This document shows, one piece after another, positions 39,895 to 49,158 of a stretch of DNA of 64,000 bases (position 1 is its first letter; each line of letters starts with the position of its first letter). The notes under the pieces are model-generated. The model did no database searches and had not been told where the DNA came from. It saw only the letters and a program-made list of their open reading frames with translations. A program made the translations under genes and the position numbers. Source of the DNA: Methylobacterium sp. UNC378MF (GTDB lineage: Bacteria > Pseudomonadota > Alphaproteobacteria > Rhizobiales > Beijerinckiaceae); the NCBI RefSeq assembly GCF_900103195.1, contig NZ_FMWU01000025.1, positions 1 through 64,000 on the forward strand, given 5' to 3'.

Positions 39895-41184
39895 ATGACC
39901 GCGATCACCAATATCAGCGCCCGCGAGATTCTCGACAGCCGCGGCAACCCCACGGTCGAGGTCGACGTCATCCTGGAGGACGGCTCCTTCGGCCGCGCCG
40001 CGGTGCCGTCGGGCGCCTCCACCGGCGCCCACGAGGCGGTGGAGCTGCGCGACGGCGACAAGAGCCGTTTCCTCGGCAAGGGCGTGCTGAAGGCGGTCGA
40101 GGCGGCCCAGACCGAGATCCTCGACGCGATCGGCGGCATGGAGGCCGAGGATCAGGTCGCGGTCGACGAGGCGATGATCGAGCTCGACGGCACGCCCAAC
40201 AAGGCCCGCCTCGGCGCCAACGCGATCCTGGGCGTGTCGCTGGCGGTGGCCAAGGCCGCGGCGGAAGCCTCGGGCCTGCCGCTCTACCGCTATGTCGGCG
40301 GCGTGCAGGGCCGGGTCCTGCCGGTTCCGATGATGAACATCATCAACGGCGGCGCGCACGCCGACAACCCGATCGACTTCCAGGAATTCATGATCATGCC
40401 GGTGGGCGCGGACTCGATCGCCGAGGCCGTGCGCATGGGCTCCGAGGTGTTCCACACGCTCAAGGCCAAGCTCAAGAAGGCCGGGCACAACACCAATGTC
40501 GGCGACGAGGGCGGCTTCGCCCCGAACCTGCCGTCGGCCGAGGCCGCCCTCGATTTCGTGATGGACGCGATCAGCGCCGCCGGCTTCAAGCCCGGCCAGG
40601 ACATGGCGCTCGCCCTCGACTGCGCCGCCACCGAGTTCTTCAAGGACGGCGCCTACGCGTATGAGGGCGAGGGCACGACCCGCACCATCGAGGCGCAGGT
40701 CGACTACCTCGCGCAGCTCGTCGCGACCTACCCGATCGTCTCCATCGAGGACGGCATGTCGGAGGACGACTGGGCCGGCTGGAAGCTCCTGACCGACAAG
40801 ATCGGCGACCGCTGCCAGCTCGTGGGCGACGACCTGTTCGTCACCAACGTCGAGCGCCTGTCCCGCGGCATCGCCGAGGGCACGGCCAACTCGATCCTGA
40901 TCAAGGTCAACCAGATCGGCTCGCTCACCGAGACGCTGGCGGCGGTCGATATGGCCCAGCGCGCCGGCTACACCGCGGTGATGTCGCACCGCTCGGGTGA
41001 GACCGAGGATTCGACCATCGCGGACCTCGCGGTCGCCACCAATTGCGGACAGATCAAGACCGGCTCGCTCGCCCGCTCGGACAGACTGGCCAAGTACAAC
41101 CAGCTGATCCGCATCGAGGAGGGCCTGGGCCCGCAGGCCCTCTACGCCGGCCCGTCGGCGCTCAAGCAGCTCGCCCGCCGCTGA
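39895..41184 (+). CDS. eno: Enolase
   Basis: Enolase interconverts 2-phosphoglycerate and phosphoenolpyruvate in the cytoplasm. The 429-residue protein has REILDSRGNPTVEVDV, the mobile loop VPSGASTGAHEA, metal ligands in ALDCAATEF, SIEDGMSEDDW and GDDLFVTN, and the catalytic lysine in ILIKVNQIGSLTET, followed by SHRSGETED. It precedes the FtsB-like gene and the pyruvate dehydrogenase genes, a common alphaproteobacterial order, with a DUF3574 gene and a divergent adenylate cyclase gene inserted between. Confidence 0.98.
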   Translation: MTAITNISAREILDSRGNPTVEVDVILEDGSFGRAAVPSGASTGAHEAVELRDGDKSRFLGKGVLKAVEAAQTEILDAIGGMEAEDQVAVDEAMIELDGTPNKARLGANAILGVSLAVAKAAAEASGLPLYRYVGGVQGRVLPVPMMNIINGGAHADNPIDFQEFMIMPVGADSIAEAVRMGSEVFHTLKAKLKKAGHNTNVGDEGGFAPNLPSAEAALDFVMDAISAAGFKPGQDMALALDCAATEFFKDGAYAYEGEGTTRTIEAQVDYLAQLVATYPIVSIEDGMSEDDWAGWKLLTDKIGDRCQLVGDDLFVTNVERLSRGIAEGTANSILIKVNQIGSLTETLAAVDMAQRAGYTAVMSHRSGETEDSTIADLAVATNCGQIKTGSLARSDRLAKYNQLIRIEEGLGPQALYAGPSALKQLARR

Positions 41185-41585
41185 TCCGGCGGATCCTGCT
41201 GGCCGGCCTGCTCATCCTCGGAGCGGCCGGCCCCGCCGGCGCGGACCCGCTCTGCGACGGCGCCCGCCCGACGCTCAGCGCGCAGCTGCTGTTCGGTCTG
41301 TCGCGGCCGGACGGCGGCCGCGTCTCGGAAAAGGCCTTCGCCCGGTTCCTGGCCGAGCGGATCACCCCCCGCTTCCCGGACGGGCTGACCGTGTTCGCGG
41401 GCCGGGGCCAGTGGCGCGGACCGGACGGACGGGTCGTCCGCGAGGCCGCCCGCATCGTCCTGATCGTCACCGAGCCGACGCCCGAGGCGGTCGCGGCCCT
41501 GCGCGCCATCCAGGACGCGTATCGGAGCCGCTTCGCGCAGGGCGCGGTCGGGCTGGTGCTGCAGCGGAGCTGCGCGCTGTTCTGA
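41181..41585 (+). CDS. DUF3574-like exported protein, start codon unusual
   Basis: The predicted signal peptide (LIRRILLAGLLILGAAGPAGA) and mature part (LLFGLSRPDGGRVSEKAFARF, FPDGLTVFAGRGQWRGPDG, IQDAYRSRFAQGAVGLVLQ) match small DUF3574 proteins. No ATG, GTG or TTG lies at the expected start. The first fitting codon is a CTG at 41181, overlapping the eno stop (CTGA). The next canonical start upstream in frame is a TTG at 41043, deep inside eno. So either a CTG start with coupling to eno is used, or the product is longer. Function unknown. Confidence 0.6.
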   Translation: MIRRILLAGLLILGAAGPAGADPLCDGARPTLSAQLLFGLSRPDGGRVSEKAFARFLAERITPRFPDGLTVFAGRGQWRGPDGRVVREAARIVLIVTEPTPEAVAALRAIQDAYRSRFAQGAVGLVLQRSCALF

Positions 41586-41713
41586 GGGCTTCGGACAGTC
41601 AGGCCGCGGAGCCCACGCGCTTTCCCCCTGCGAGGGAGGGAGATGCGCGGCGCCGTCGTCGAATCCTGGTCCCGGAACAATCCGGCCCCGCCTCAGGCCT
41701 CCGTGGCCCCGAA

Positions 41714-42895
41714 CTACTCCCTGGGAACGGTCCAGACCCGCATCGGCCGCGACAGGCCTCGCAACTCGATCGTCCCGACCGGCTCCAGCTGCCGCGCGCA
41801 GCGCTCGGCGAAGGAGTCCGACACGAGGAGGTCGTGGCCGAGAGCCGCGCACTGGCTCTCGATCCGGCTGGCCTCGTTCACCGCGCGCCCGATGATGGTG
41901 AAGTCGAGCCGCCGCTCGGTCCCGACATTGCCGTAGATCACCGTCCCGAAATGCACGACGCAATCGGCGGCGAGTTCGGGCAGATCCGCGGCGCGGCGGC
42001 GGGCGTTGAGCGCCGCGTTGGCGGCGAGCCCATCGGTCGCGGCGTTCAGGGCGGCGCCGCAGACCGGGCAGGGGAGGGTTCCGGCGTCCGGGACCGGGAA
42101 GACCGCCAGGAAGCCGTCGCCCAGGAACTTCAGGATCTCGCCGCCGTGCCGCGCCACCGGGTCGCCGAGGGCGTCGAAATGCTCGTTGAGCCACGCGACC
42201 ATGTCGGCCGGATCGATCCGGTCGGCCAGCGCCGTGAAGCCGCGCAGGTCCGTCAGAAGGATGGCCGCCGGCACGGCCCGCCCCTCGCCCCGTCGGATCT
42301 GGCCGTCGAGGATGCGCTCGGCGGTGGACCGGCCGAGATAGGTCGCCGACACCTCGCGGAACGTGTGGGCGAGGCCCATCTTGGCGATCGCCAGCGTCAG
42401 GAACGGCAGCACGTCGGCGATGGCCGACAGGTGCGCCGCGGTGAAGCCGGCGGCCTCACGGGTGCAGAACGAGACGGCGACGCCGCGCAGAGCGGTGCCG
42501 GGCGCGAACTCGACGATGTGCAGCACGTAATCGACGCCGCCCTGCGCCCCGAGGGCCTTCAGGACCGGAAAGTCGACCGCCAGTCCGGGCGCGTCGAGGC
42601 GCCAGCGGCCGAAGGTCTCGCCCTGCTCCACCAGGGCGTAGACGGGGCTCAGGAGCCAGTCGCTTTCCTCGTCGGCACCGTGGGCATTGGCCACGAAGGA
42701 CATCCCTTCGCCGGCGTGCCAGTTGAGGCTGACGCCGCGCAGGGTCGGGTCGAGCGCCGGGGCCATGACGCTGACCCGCCAGACCGGGATCCCGGCTTCG
42801 ACCAGCGCCTCGCAGAAGCCGGAGAGCAGGATGTCGTGGTCGTCGGTCGCCGTGGCGTGCTCGGCGATCCAGCGCCCCAGATGCGTCAGGTCCAT
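41714..42895 (-). CDS. Class III adenylate cyclase with N-terminal sensor-like region
   Basis: This 393-residue protein has a class III nucleotide cyclase domain at about 205-385. Metal-binding Asp216 lies in LLTDLRGFT and Asp260 in FLGDGFLAVF. The adenine-specifying Lys256 lies in ILKFLGDG, with the partner aspartate in RRLDFTIIGRAVNEASRIE, which also holds the transition-state Asn and Arg. These fit ATP cyclisation to cAMP. A CPVCG pair interrupts the domain near 276-280. The first 180 residues resemble GAF-like sensing regions, with no membrane segment. It diverges from the FtsB-like gene. Confidence 0.9.
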   Translation of the reverse strand: MDLTHLGRWIAEHATATDDHDILLSGFCEALVEAGIPVWRVSVMAPALDPTLRGVSLNWHAGEGMSFVANAHGADEESDWLLSPVYALVEQGETFGRWRLDAPGLAVDFPVLKALGAQGGVDYVLHIVEFAPGTALRGVAVSFCTREAAGFTAAHLSAIADVLPFLTLAIAKMGLAHTFREVSATYLGRSTAERILDGQIRRGEGRAVPAAILLTDLRGFTALADRIDPADMVAWLNEHFDALGDPVARHGGEILKFLGDGFLAVFPVPDAGTLPCPVCGAALNAATDGLAANAALNARRRAADLPELAADCVVHFGTVIYGNVGTERRLDFTIIGRAVNEASRIESQCAALGHDLLVSDSFAERCARQLEPVGTIELRGLSRPMRVWTVPRE

Positions 42896-42973
42896 CCCTC
42901 TGGCTCGCCCTCTGTTGGTGCCGGCCGTCGCGGCCGAAAAGATCCGTTAACCTTTCCGCGCGAGGGTCGCGCC

Positions 42974-43285
42974 ATGGTCGTGCGCCGCCGAGTCAGAATG
43001 GTCGTGTTGCCGCTGGGTCTCTGGACCCTGTCGGCGCTCGTCGTCGGGTATTTCGTGTGGCAGGCGGAAAGCGGCAACCGCGGCCTCGAAGCCAAGAAGG
43101 CGCTGAAGATCCGCGCCTACGGTCTCACCCAGGAACTCGCCGCCGTGAAGGCCGAGCGCGCCATATGGGAGCACCGGGTCGCCCTGCTCAAGAGCGACCA
43201 GATCGACCGCGATCTTCTGGAGGAGCGTGCGCGGGTGGTGCTGGGCCGTGTCCAGGCCAACGACGTCGTGATCATCACGCCCTGA
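42974..43285 (+). CDS. Septum formation initiator (FtsB/DivIC-like)
   Basis: This 103-residue bitopic protein has a basic N-terminus, one membrane helix (MVVLPLGLWTLSALVVGYFV), a periplasmic coiled-coil region (LTQELAAVKAERAIWEHRVALL), and an end like ERARVVLGRVQANDVVI. It matches the FtsB/DivIC family of the divisome. In alphaproteobacteria this gene typically lies between eno and pdhA, as here. The ATG at 42974 gives the expected family length. Confidence 0.9.
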   Translation: MVVRRRVRMVVLPLGLWTLSALVVGYFVWQAESGNRGLEAKKALKIRAYGLTQELAAVKAERAIWEHRVALLKSDQIDRDLLEERARVVLGRVQANDVVIITP

Positions 43286-43422
43286 TTGCCGCCGAACCCA
43301 CTCCGTTAGTCCCGAAAGTGCTCTGACAAGAGCGGCTTCCTGTCAGAGCGGCAGCCCTCGCTTTCCCCTCGTCGCTGTCCTACACCCCCACGAAGTCGCG
43401 TGGAATCACGGGGAGAGCGCCG

Positions 43423-44496
43423 ATGGACGCCGCCAAGGAGCCTGCCAAGGACGCTTCGTCCTCCCAATCGCAGGCCGCGAGCCCACAGGCCGCCGAGGCG
43501 CACAAGCCGGCGCCGAACATGCCGCAATTCACCCGCGACGAAGACCTCCACGCCTATCACGAGATGCTGCTGATCCGGCGCTTCGAGGAGAAGGCCGGCC
43601 AGCTCTACGGCATGGGCCTGATCGGCGGCTTCTGCCACCTCTACATCGGCCAGGAGGCCGTGGTGATCGGCATGCAGATGGCCTCGGTCGAGGGCGACCA
43701 GGTCATCACCGGCTACCGCGACCACGGCCACATGCTCGCCTGCGGCATGGACCCGAAGGGCGTCATGGCCGAGCTGACCGGCCGCCGCGGCGGCTACAGC
43801 CGCGGCAAGGGCGGCTCGATGCACATGTTCAGCCGCGAGAAGCAGTTCTTCGGCGGCCACGGCATCGTGGGCGCGCAGGTCTCGCTGGGCACCGGCCTCG
43901 CCTTCGCCGACCATTACCGGGAGAACGGCAAGGTCAGCCTGACCTACATGGGCGACGGCGCCGCCAACCAGGGCCAGGTCTACGAGAGCTTCAACATGGC
44001 GGCGCTCTGGAAGCTGCCGGTCGTCTACGTGATCGAGAACAACCGCTACGCCATGGGCACCTCGGTGGCCCGGGCCTCGGCGCAGACCGACTTCTCGAAG
44101 CGCGGCCTCTCCTTCGGCATCCCGGGCGAGCAGGTCGACGGCATGGACGTGCGCACGGTGCGCGAGGCCGCCACACGGGCGATCGAGCATGCCCGCACCG
44201 GCCAAGGCCCGTACATCCTGGAGATGCAGACCTACCGCTACCGCGGCCACTCCATGTCCGATCCGGCCAAGTACCGGACCAAGGACGAGGTCTCGAAGAT
44301 GCGCGACGAGCACGACCCGATCGAGATGGTGCGCAAGCGCTTGCTCGAGCTGCACGGCGTGCCCGAGGCCGAGCTGAAGGCCACCGACGCGAAGGTCCGC
44401 GAGACGGTCAACGCCTCGGCCGAGTTCGCCACCAACGATCCCGAGCCGGATCCGTCCGAGCTGTGGACCGACATCCTTCTGGACGCGCACGCCTGA
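43423..44496 (+). CDS. pdhA: Pyruvate dehydrogenase E1 component, alpha subunit
   Basis: With PdhB this subunit decarboxylates pyruvate using thiamine diphosphate and passes the acetyl group to the E2 lipoyl arm. The 357-residue protein has an Ala-rich leader, MLLIRRFEEKAGQLYGMG, GYRDHGHMLACGMDP, the phosphorylation-loop-like RGGYSRGKGGSMHMF, and the ThDP motif YMGDGAANQGQVYESFNMA ending in ENN. It heads the pdh series; the E1 beta gene follows 55 bases later. Confidence 0.98.
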   Translation: MDAAKEPAKDASSSQSQAASPQAAEAHKPAPNMPQFTRDEDLHAYHEMLLIRRFEEKAGQLYGMGLIGGFCHLYIGQEAVVIGMQMASVEGDQVITGYRDHGHMLACGMDPKGVMAELTGRRGGYSRGKGGSMHMFSREKQFFGGHGIVGAQVSLGTGLAFADHYRENGKVSLTYMGDGAANQGQVYESFNMAALWKLPVVYVIENNRYAMGTSVARASAQTDFSKRGLSFGIPGEQVDGMDVRTVREAATRAIEHARTGQGPYILEMQTYRYRGHSMSDPAKYRTKDEVSKMRDEHDPIEMVRKRLLELHGVPEAELKATDAKVRETVNASAEFATNDPEPDPSELWTDILLDAHA

Positions 44497-44551
44497 GCGC
44501 GGACGATACCGCTGGCCGCCCCCTAACGCATAAACGACCGCAGAGCTGAGC

Positions 44552-45997
<1,446 letters not shown>

Positions 45998-46057
45998 CGG
46001 GCGCGCGGGCGACGTCGTCGCCCGCCCCGGCCAGGATCGAGGAACAGCCGGCGCGCC

Positions 46058-46345
46058 ATGAGCCAGGATTCCAGCAGCGACTTCGCCGAACTCGCGATCC
46101 CGCCCGACGCCCTGGAACAGGGCGGCATCGAGGTGCTGCGCGCGGCGGTGGTCGACGGCGCGGTGAGCGTGGCGCTGCGCCGCTCCTTCGACGATCCGGC
46201 GACCTGGGGCCGGCTGCTGGCCGACCTCGCCCGGCAGGCGGCCCGCGCCTACGCGCTGGAGACCGACATGTCGGAGGAGGAGGCGCTGGAGCGCATCCGC
46301 GCCGGGTGGGAGGCCGAGGGGCTCGACCCCGGCGGCCTCAACTAG
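46058..46345 (+). CDS. DUF5076-like small protein in the pdh operon
   Basis: This 95-residue acidic protein reads ELAIPPDALEQGGIEVLRAA and then VSVALRRSFDDPATWGRLLA, ending with a helix around EEALERIRAGWEAEG. It matches my recollection of DUF5076 proteins, which sit inside alphaproteobacterial pyruvate dehydrogenase operons. It lies 60 bases after pdhB and 15 before the Uma2 gene. A role in PDH assembly or regulation is possible but undemonstrated. Confidence 0.78.
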   Translation: MSQDSSSDFAELAIPPDALEQGGIEVLRAAVVDGAVSVALRRSFDDPATWGRLLADLARQAARAYALETDMSEEEALERIRAGWEAEGLDPGGLN

Positions 46346-46360
46346 CGATGGCGCTCGACC

Positions 46361-46954
46361 ATGGCTGAGGCGGCTGTCCGACAGGCGACCTACGCGGATC
46401 TCGAAGCGGTTTCCGGGCATCTCGTCGCCGAGATCATCGACGGCGTGCTGGAGACGCATCCGCGGCCGAGGCCGCGGCACGCCAGCGCAACCGTGCGGCT
46501 CGGCGGTGAGCTTGATCTCACCTTCAGCCGGGGACGTGGTGGTCCCGGAGGCTGGATCTTCATGATCGAGCCGGAGCTCCATCTCGGATCTCAGATCGTG
46601 GTGCCCGATCTCGCAGGTTGGCGCCGCACGCGAATCCCAACCGAGCCCGAGGGCGCCTACATCGAGACTTCTCCGGACTGGGTCTGCGAGATCCCCTCGC
46701 CGTCAACGACTCGCCTCGATCGTGGGCCGAAGCGCCGGATCTACGCCGAGTCCGACGTCGGTCACCTCTGGCTGCTCGATCCGGCCGCGGGCGTGCTCGA
46801 AGGCTTCGCCCTCGCGGACGGGCGCTGGGTGCTCCTCGCCACGATCCAGCGCGGCGAGACCGTGGCGCTGTCGCCCTTCGACGCCGTGCCGTTCCCCTTC
46901 GACGACCTCTTCCCTTTCGACGATCCGGCCGCCCCGGCCCAGCCCGAGACCTGA
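46361..46954 (+). CDS. Uma2 family (DUF820) putative restriction-endonuclease-fold protein
   Basis: This 197-residue protein shows the Uma2/DUF820 pattern: ATYADLEAVSGHLVAEIIDGVLE, EPELHLGSQIVVPDLAGWR with the PD-(D/E)xK-like aspartate, DWVCEIPSPSTTRLDRGPKR (E then K), and VGHLWLLDPAAGVLEGF. Uma2 genes are numerous in cyanobacteria and some alphaproteobacteria and often move with transposons. It sits between the DUF5076 gene and pdhC (4 bases before the pdhC ATG), so it is transcribed with the PDH genes. I infer insertion of a mobile accessory gene. Confidence 0.88.
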   Translation: MAEAAVRQATYADLEAVSGHLVAEIIDGVLETHPRPRPRHASATVRLGGELDLTFSRGRGGPGGWIFMIEPELHLGSQIVVPDLAGWRRTRIPTEPEGAYIETSPDWVCEIPSPSTTRLDRGPKRRIYAESDVGHLWLLDPAAGVLEGFALADGRWVLLATIQRGETVALSPFDAVPFPFDDLFPFDDPAAPAQPET

Positions 46955-46958
46955 TGCC

Positions 46959-48386
46959 ATGCCGATCAACGTGCTGATGCCCGCGCTGTCGCCCACCATG
47001 GAGAAGGGCAACCTCGCCAAGTGGCTGAAGAAGGAGGGCGACCCGATCAAGTCCGGCGACGTCCTGGCCGAGATCGAGACCGACAAGGCCACCATGGAGG
47101 TGGAGGCCATCGACGAGGGCGTGCTCGCCAAGATCCTCGTGCCCGAGGGCACCGCGGACGTGCCGGTCAACGACCTGATCGCCATCATCGCCGCCGAGGG
47201 CGAGGACCCGTCGAGCGTGCAGGCCGGCGGCGCGCCGAAGGCGGCCTCCAACGGGGCGGCCGAGCCCAAGCCCGAGCCGAAGGCCGACGCCTCGGCGGCC
47301 GGCCAGAACACCACACCCGGCGGCGGCCACATGTCGTACGAGCGCGTCAACGCCGCACCGGAGGGCGCGCAGCCGAGCGGCGCTCCGCAGGCCGGCGCGC
47401 AGGCCAGCTCGGGCGGCCGGGTCTTCGCCTCGCCGCTGGCCCGGCGCATCGCCAAGCAGGAGGGCGTCGATCTCGGCGCCGTCCAGGGCAGCGGGCCGCA
47501 CGGCCGCATCATCGCCCGCGACGTCCAGGCCGCGAAGGCCTCCGGCGCCACCAAGGCGCCCGCCGCCGCGCAGCCCACCGCCGAGGCGCCGAAGGCGGCT
47601 GCCCCCGCGCCGAAGGCCGCCCCCGCGGGCGGCGCGCCGGCCGGACTCACCACCGATCAGGTCAAGGGCTTCTTCGCCAAGGACGCCTACGAGGAGGTGC
47701 CCCTCGACGGCATGCGCAAGACCATCGCCAAGCGCCTCACCGAGGCGATGCAGGTCGCCCCGCATTTCTATCTGACGGTGGATTGCGAGCTCGACGCGCT
47801 GATGAAGCTGCGCGAGACGCTCAACGGCTCCGCCGGCAAGGACAAGGACGGCAAGCCCGCCTTCAAGCTCTCGGTGAACGACTTCGTCATCAAGGCGATG
47901 GGCTTGGCACTCACCCGCGTGCCCGCCGCCAACGCGGTCTGGGCCGAGGACCGGATCCTGCGCTTCAAGAACGCCGAGGTCGGCGTCGCGGTGGCGATCG
48001 ACGGCGGGCTGTTCACCCCGGTGATCCGCCGGGCGAACGAGAAGACGCTCTCGACCATCTCCAACGAGATGAAGGATTTTGCGGCGCGCGCCCGCGCCAA
48101 GAAGCTGAAGCCCGAGGAATACCAGGGCGGCGTCACCTCGGTGTCGAATCTCGGCATGTTCGGGATCAAGCACTTCACCGCGGTGATCAACCCGCCGCAA
48201 TCCAGCATCCTGGCGGTCGGCGCGGGTGAGAAGCGCGTCGTCGTGAAGGACGGGGCGCCGGCGGTGGTCCAGGTGATGACCTGCACCCTGTCGTGCGACC
48301 ACCGGGTGCTGGACGGAGCGCTCGGCGCGGAGCTGATCTCGGCCTTCAAGGGGCTGATCGAGAACCCGATGGGCATGCTGGTGTGA
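46959..48386 (+). CDS. pdhC: Dihydrolipoamide acetyltransferase, PDH E2 component
   Basis: E2 forms the core of the complex and transfers acetyl groups to CoA. The 475-residue protein has one lipoyl domain (1-80; Lys43), an Ala/Pro/Lys linker, the E1/E3-binding domain (FASPLARRIAKQEGVDLGAV, then GSGPHGRIIARDV, about 148-185), a second linker, and the catalytic domain from about 235, ending with LSCDHRVLDGALGAEL. The lipoyl domain shares a 110-base identical DNA tract with pdhB. The ATG at 46959 follows the Uma2 stop closely. Confidence 0.97.
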   Translation: MPINVLMPALSPTMEKGNLAKWLKKEGDPIKSGDVLAEIETDKATMEVEAIDEGVLAKILVPEGTADVPVNDLIAIIAAEGEDPSSVQAGGAPKAASNGAAEPKPEPKADASAAGQNTTPGGGHMSYERVNAAPEGAQPSGAPQAGAQASSGGRVFASPLARRIAKQEGVDLGAVQGSGPHGRIIARDVQAAKASGATKAPAAAQPTAEAPKAAAPAPKAAPAGGAPAGLTTDQVKGFFAKDAYEEVPLDGMRKTIAKRLTEAMQVAPHFYLTVDCELDALMKLRETLNGSAGKDKDGKPAFKLSVNDFVIKAMGLALTRVPAANAVWAEDRILRFKNAEVGVAVAIDGGLFTPVIRRANEKTLSTISNEMKDFAARARAKKLKPEEYQGGVTSVSNLGMFGIKHFTAVINPPQSSILAVGAGEKRVVVKDGAPAVVQVMTCTLSCDHRVLDGALGAELISAFKGLIENPMGMLV

Positions 48387-48398
48387 GCAGGGCTTCTC

Positions 48399-48534
48399 TC
48401 CTCCCCCTTGTGGGGAGGAGCGCTTTTCCCCTCCCCCTTGCGGGGAGGGGCCAGGGGTGGGGGTGGTGCAGGATGGAGCGCCCCGGTGCCGTCTGCACCA
48501 CCCCCACCTCCAACTCCTCCCCGCAAGGGGGAGG
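48399..48534. repeat. Large imperfect palindrome of CCTCCCC/GGGGAGG units
   Basis: After pdhC lies a unit CCTCCCCCTTGTGGGGAGG (48400-48418), then a large inverted repeat: left arm about 48431-48470 and right arm about 48494-48534, nearly identical as reverse complements over 41 bases, with a 23-base centre. The arms contain CCCTTGCGGGGAGG and GGGGTGGTGCA. This looks like a dispersed palindromic element. A third copy of the unit lies at 49102-49141, so the DUF559 gene is flanked by copies. Confidence 0.8.
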
Positions 48535-48687
48535 AGCGCGCGTCGGCTAGAGATGCGTGAATACTCTAGTGGCTCGCGCGGAAGATGAGGGGTGTGGTTG
48601 GCTCACGATAAGGCTTACGGCGCTCTTCGCATCGCCTGCACGCCCTCTCCAACGGACAGCACACTCGTTGGTTTGGAACATCCTGCC

Positions 48688-49158
48688 ATGCCGTGGAACG
48701 AGCCTCCGAAGACTTTCGTCGCAGCGCGAGCACAGACGAACGCGAAGAAGCTTCGTCGTGCATTGACTGAACCTGAAAAACGCCTCTGGTGGCACCTGCG
48801 TCACCGCCTACCGGTGGAAGGCTCGCATTTCCGCCGGCAAGTCGCCCTCGGCCCCTACGTAGCCGATTTCTGCTGCCTGTCGGCTCGCCTCATCGTCGAG
48901 GTCGACGGCGAGCAGCATGGCTTCGAGGCCGGGTCAGCCTACGACGCCCGCCGCGATGCCTATCTCCAATCCGAAGGCTTCCGCGTCCTGCGCTTCTCGA
49001 ACCGCATGGTCCTGCGGGAGATCGACACCGTCCTCGACACGATCCACGCGGCCCTGGCCACATCTGATGCGCCTCTTCCGGATTCAGCCGGCCAGGCGGA
49101 GCCACCCCCACCCCCAGCCCCCTCCCCACAACGGGGAGGGGCGTTCGCGGAGAGGTAA
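48688..49158 (+). CDS. DUF559 (Vsr-like endonuclease fold) protein bracketed by palindromic repeats
   Basis: This 156-residue protein has the DUF559 pattern: ARRLRxxxTxxE-like NAKKLRRALTEPEKRLWWHL, FRRQVALGPYVADFCCLSARL, IVEVDGEQHG with the PD-(D/E)xK-type residues, and RDAYLQSEGFRVLRFSNRMV. Its last 20 residues (beginning EPPPPPAPSPQRGGA) are encoded by the GC-rich repeat rather than by the domain. The gene separates pdhC from lpd. DUF559 proteins are abundant in Hyphomicrobiales with repeat-derived tails; their role is unknown. The ATG at 48688 gives the standard domain start. Confidence 0.86.
   Translation: MPWNEPPKTFVAARAQTNAKKLRRALTEPEKRLWWHLRHRLPVEGSHFRRQVALGPYVADFCCLSARLIVEVDGEQHGFEAGSAYDARRDAYLQSEGFRVLRFSNRMVLREIDTVLDTIHAALATSDAPLPDSAGQAEPPPPPAPSPQRGGAFAER
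49102..49141. repeat. Copy of the CCCCTCCCC palindromic unit inside the DUF559 3' end
   Basis: The segment combines CCACCCCCACCCCCAGCCCC with CTCCCCACAACGGGGAGGGG. It matches the right arm of the palindrome at 48494-48534 and is translated as the Pro-rich tail of the DUF559 protein. It ends 17 bases before the lpd ATG. Confidence 0.75.
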
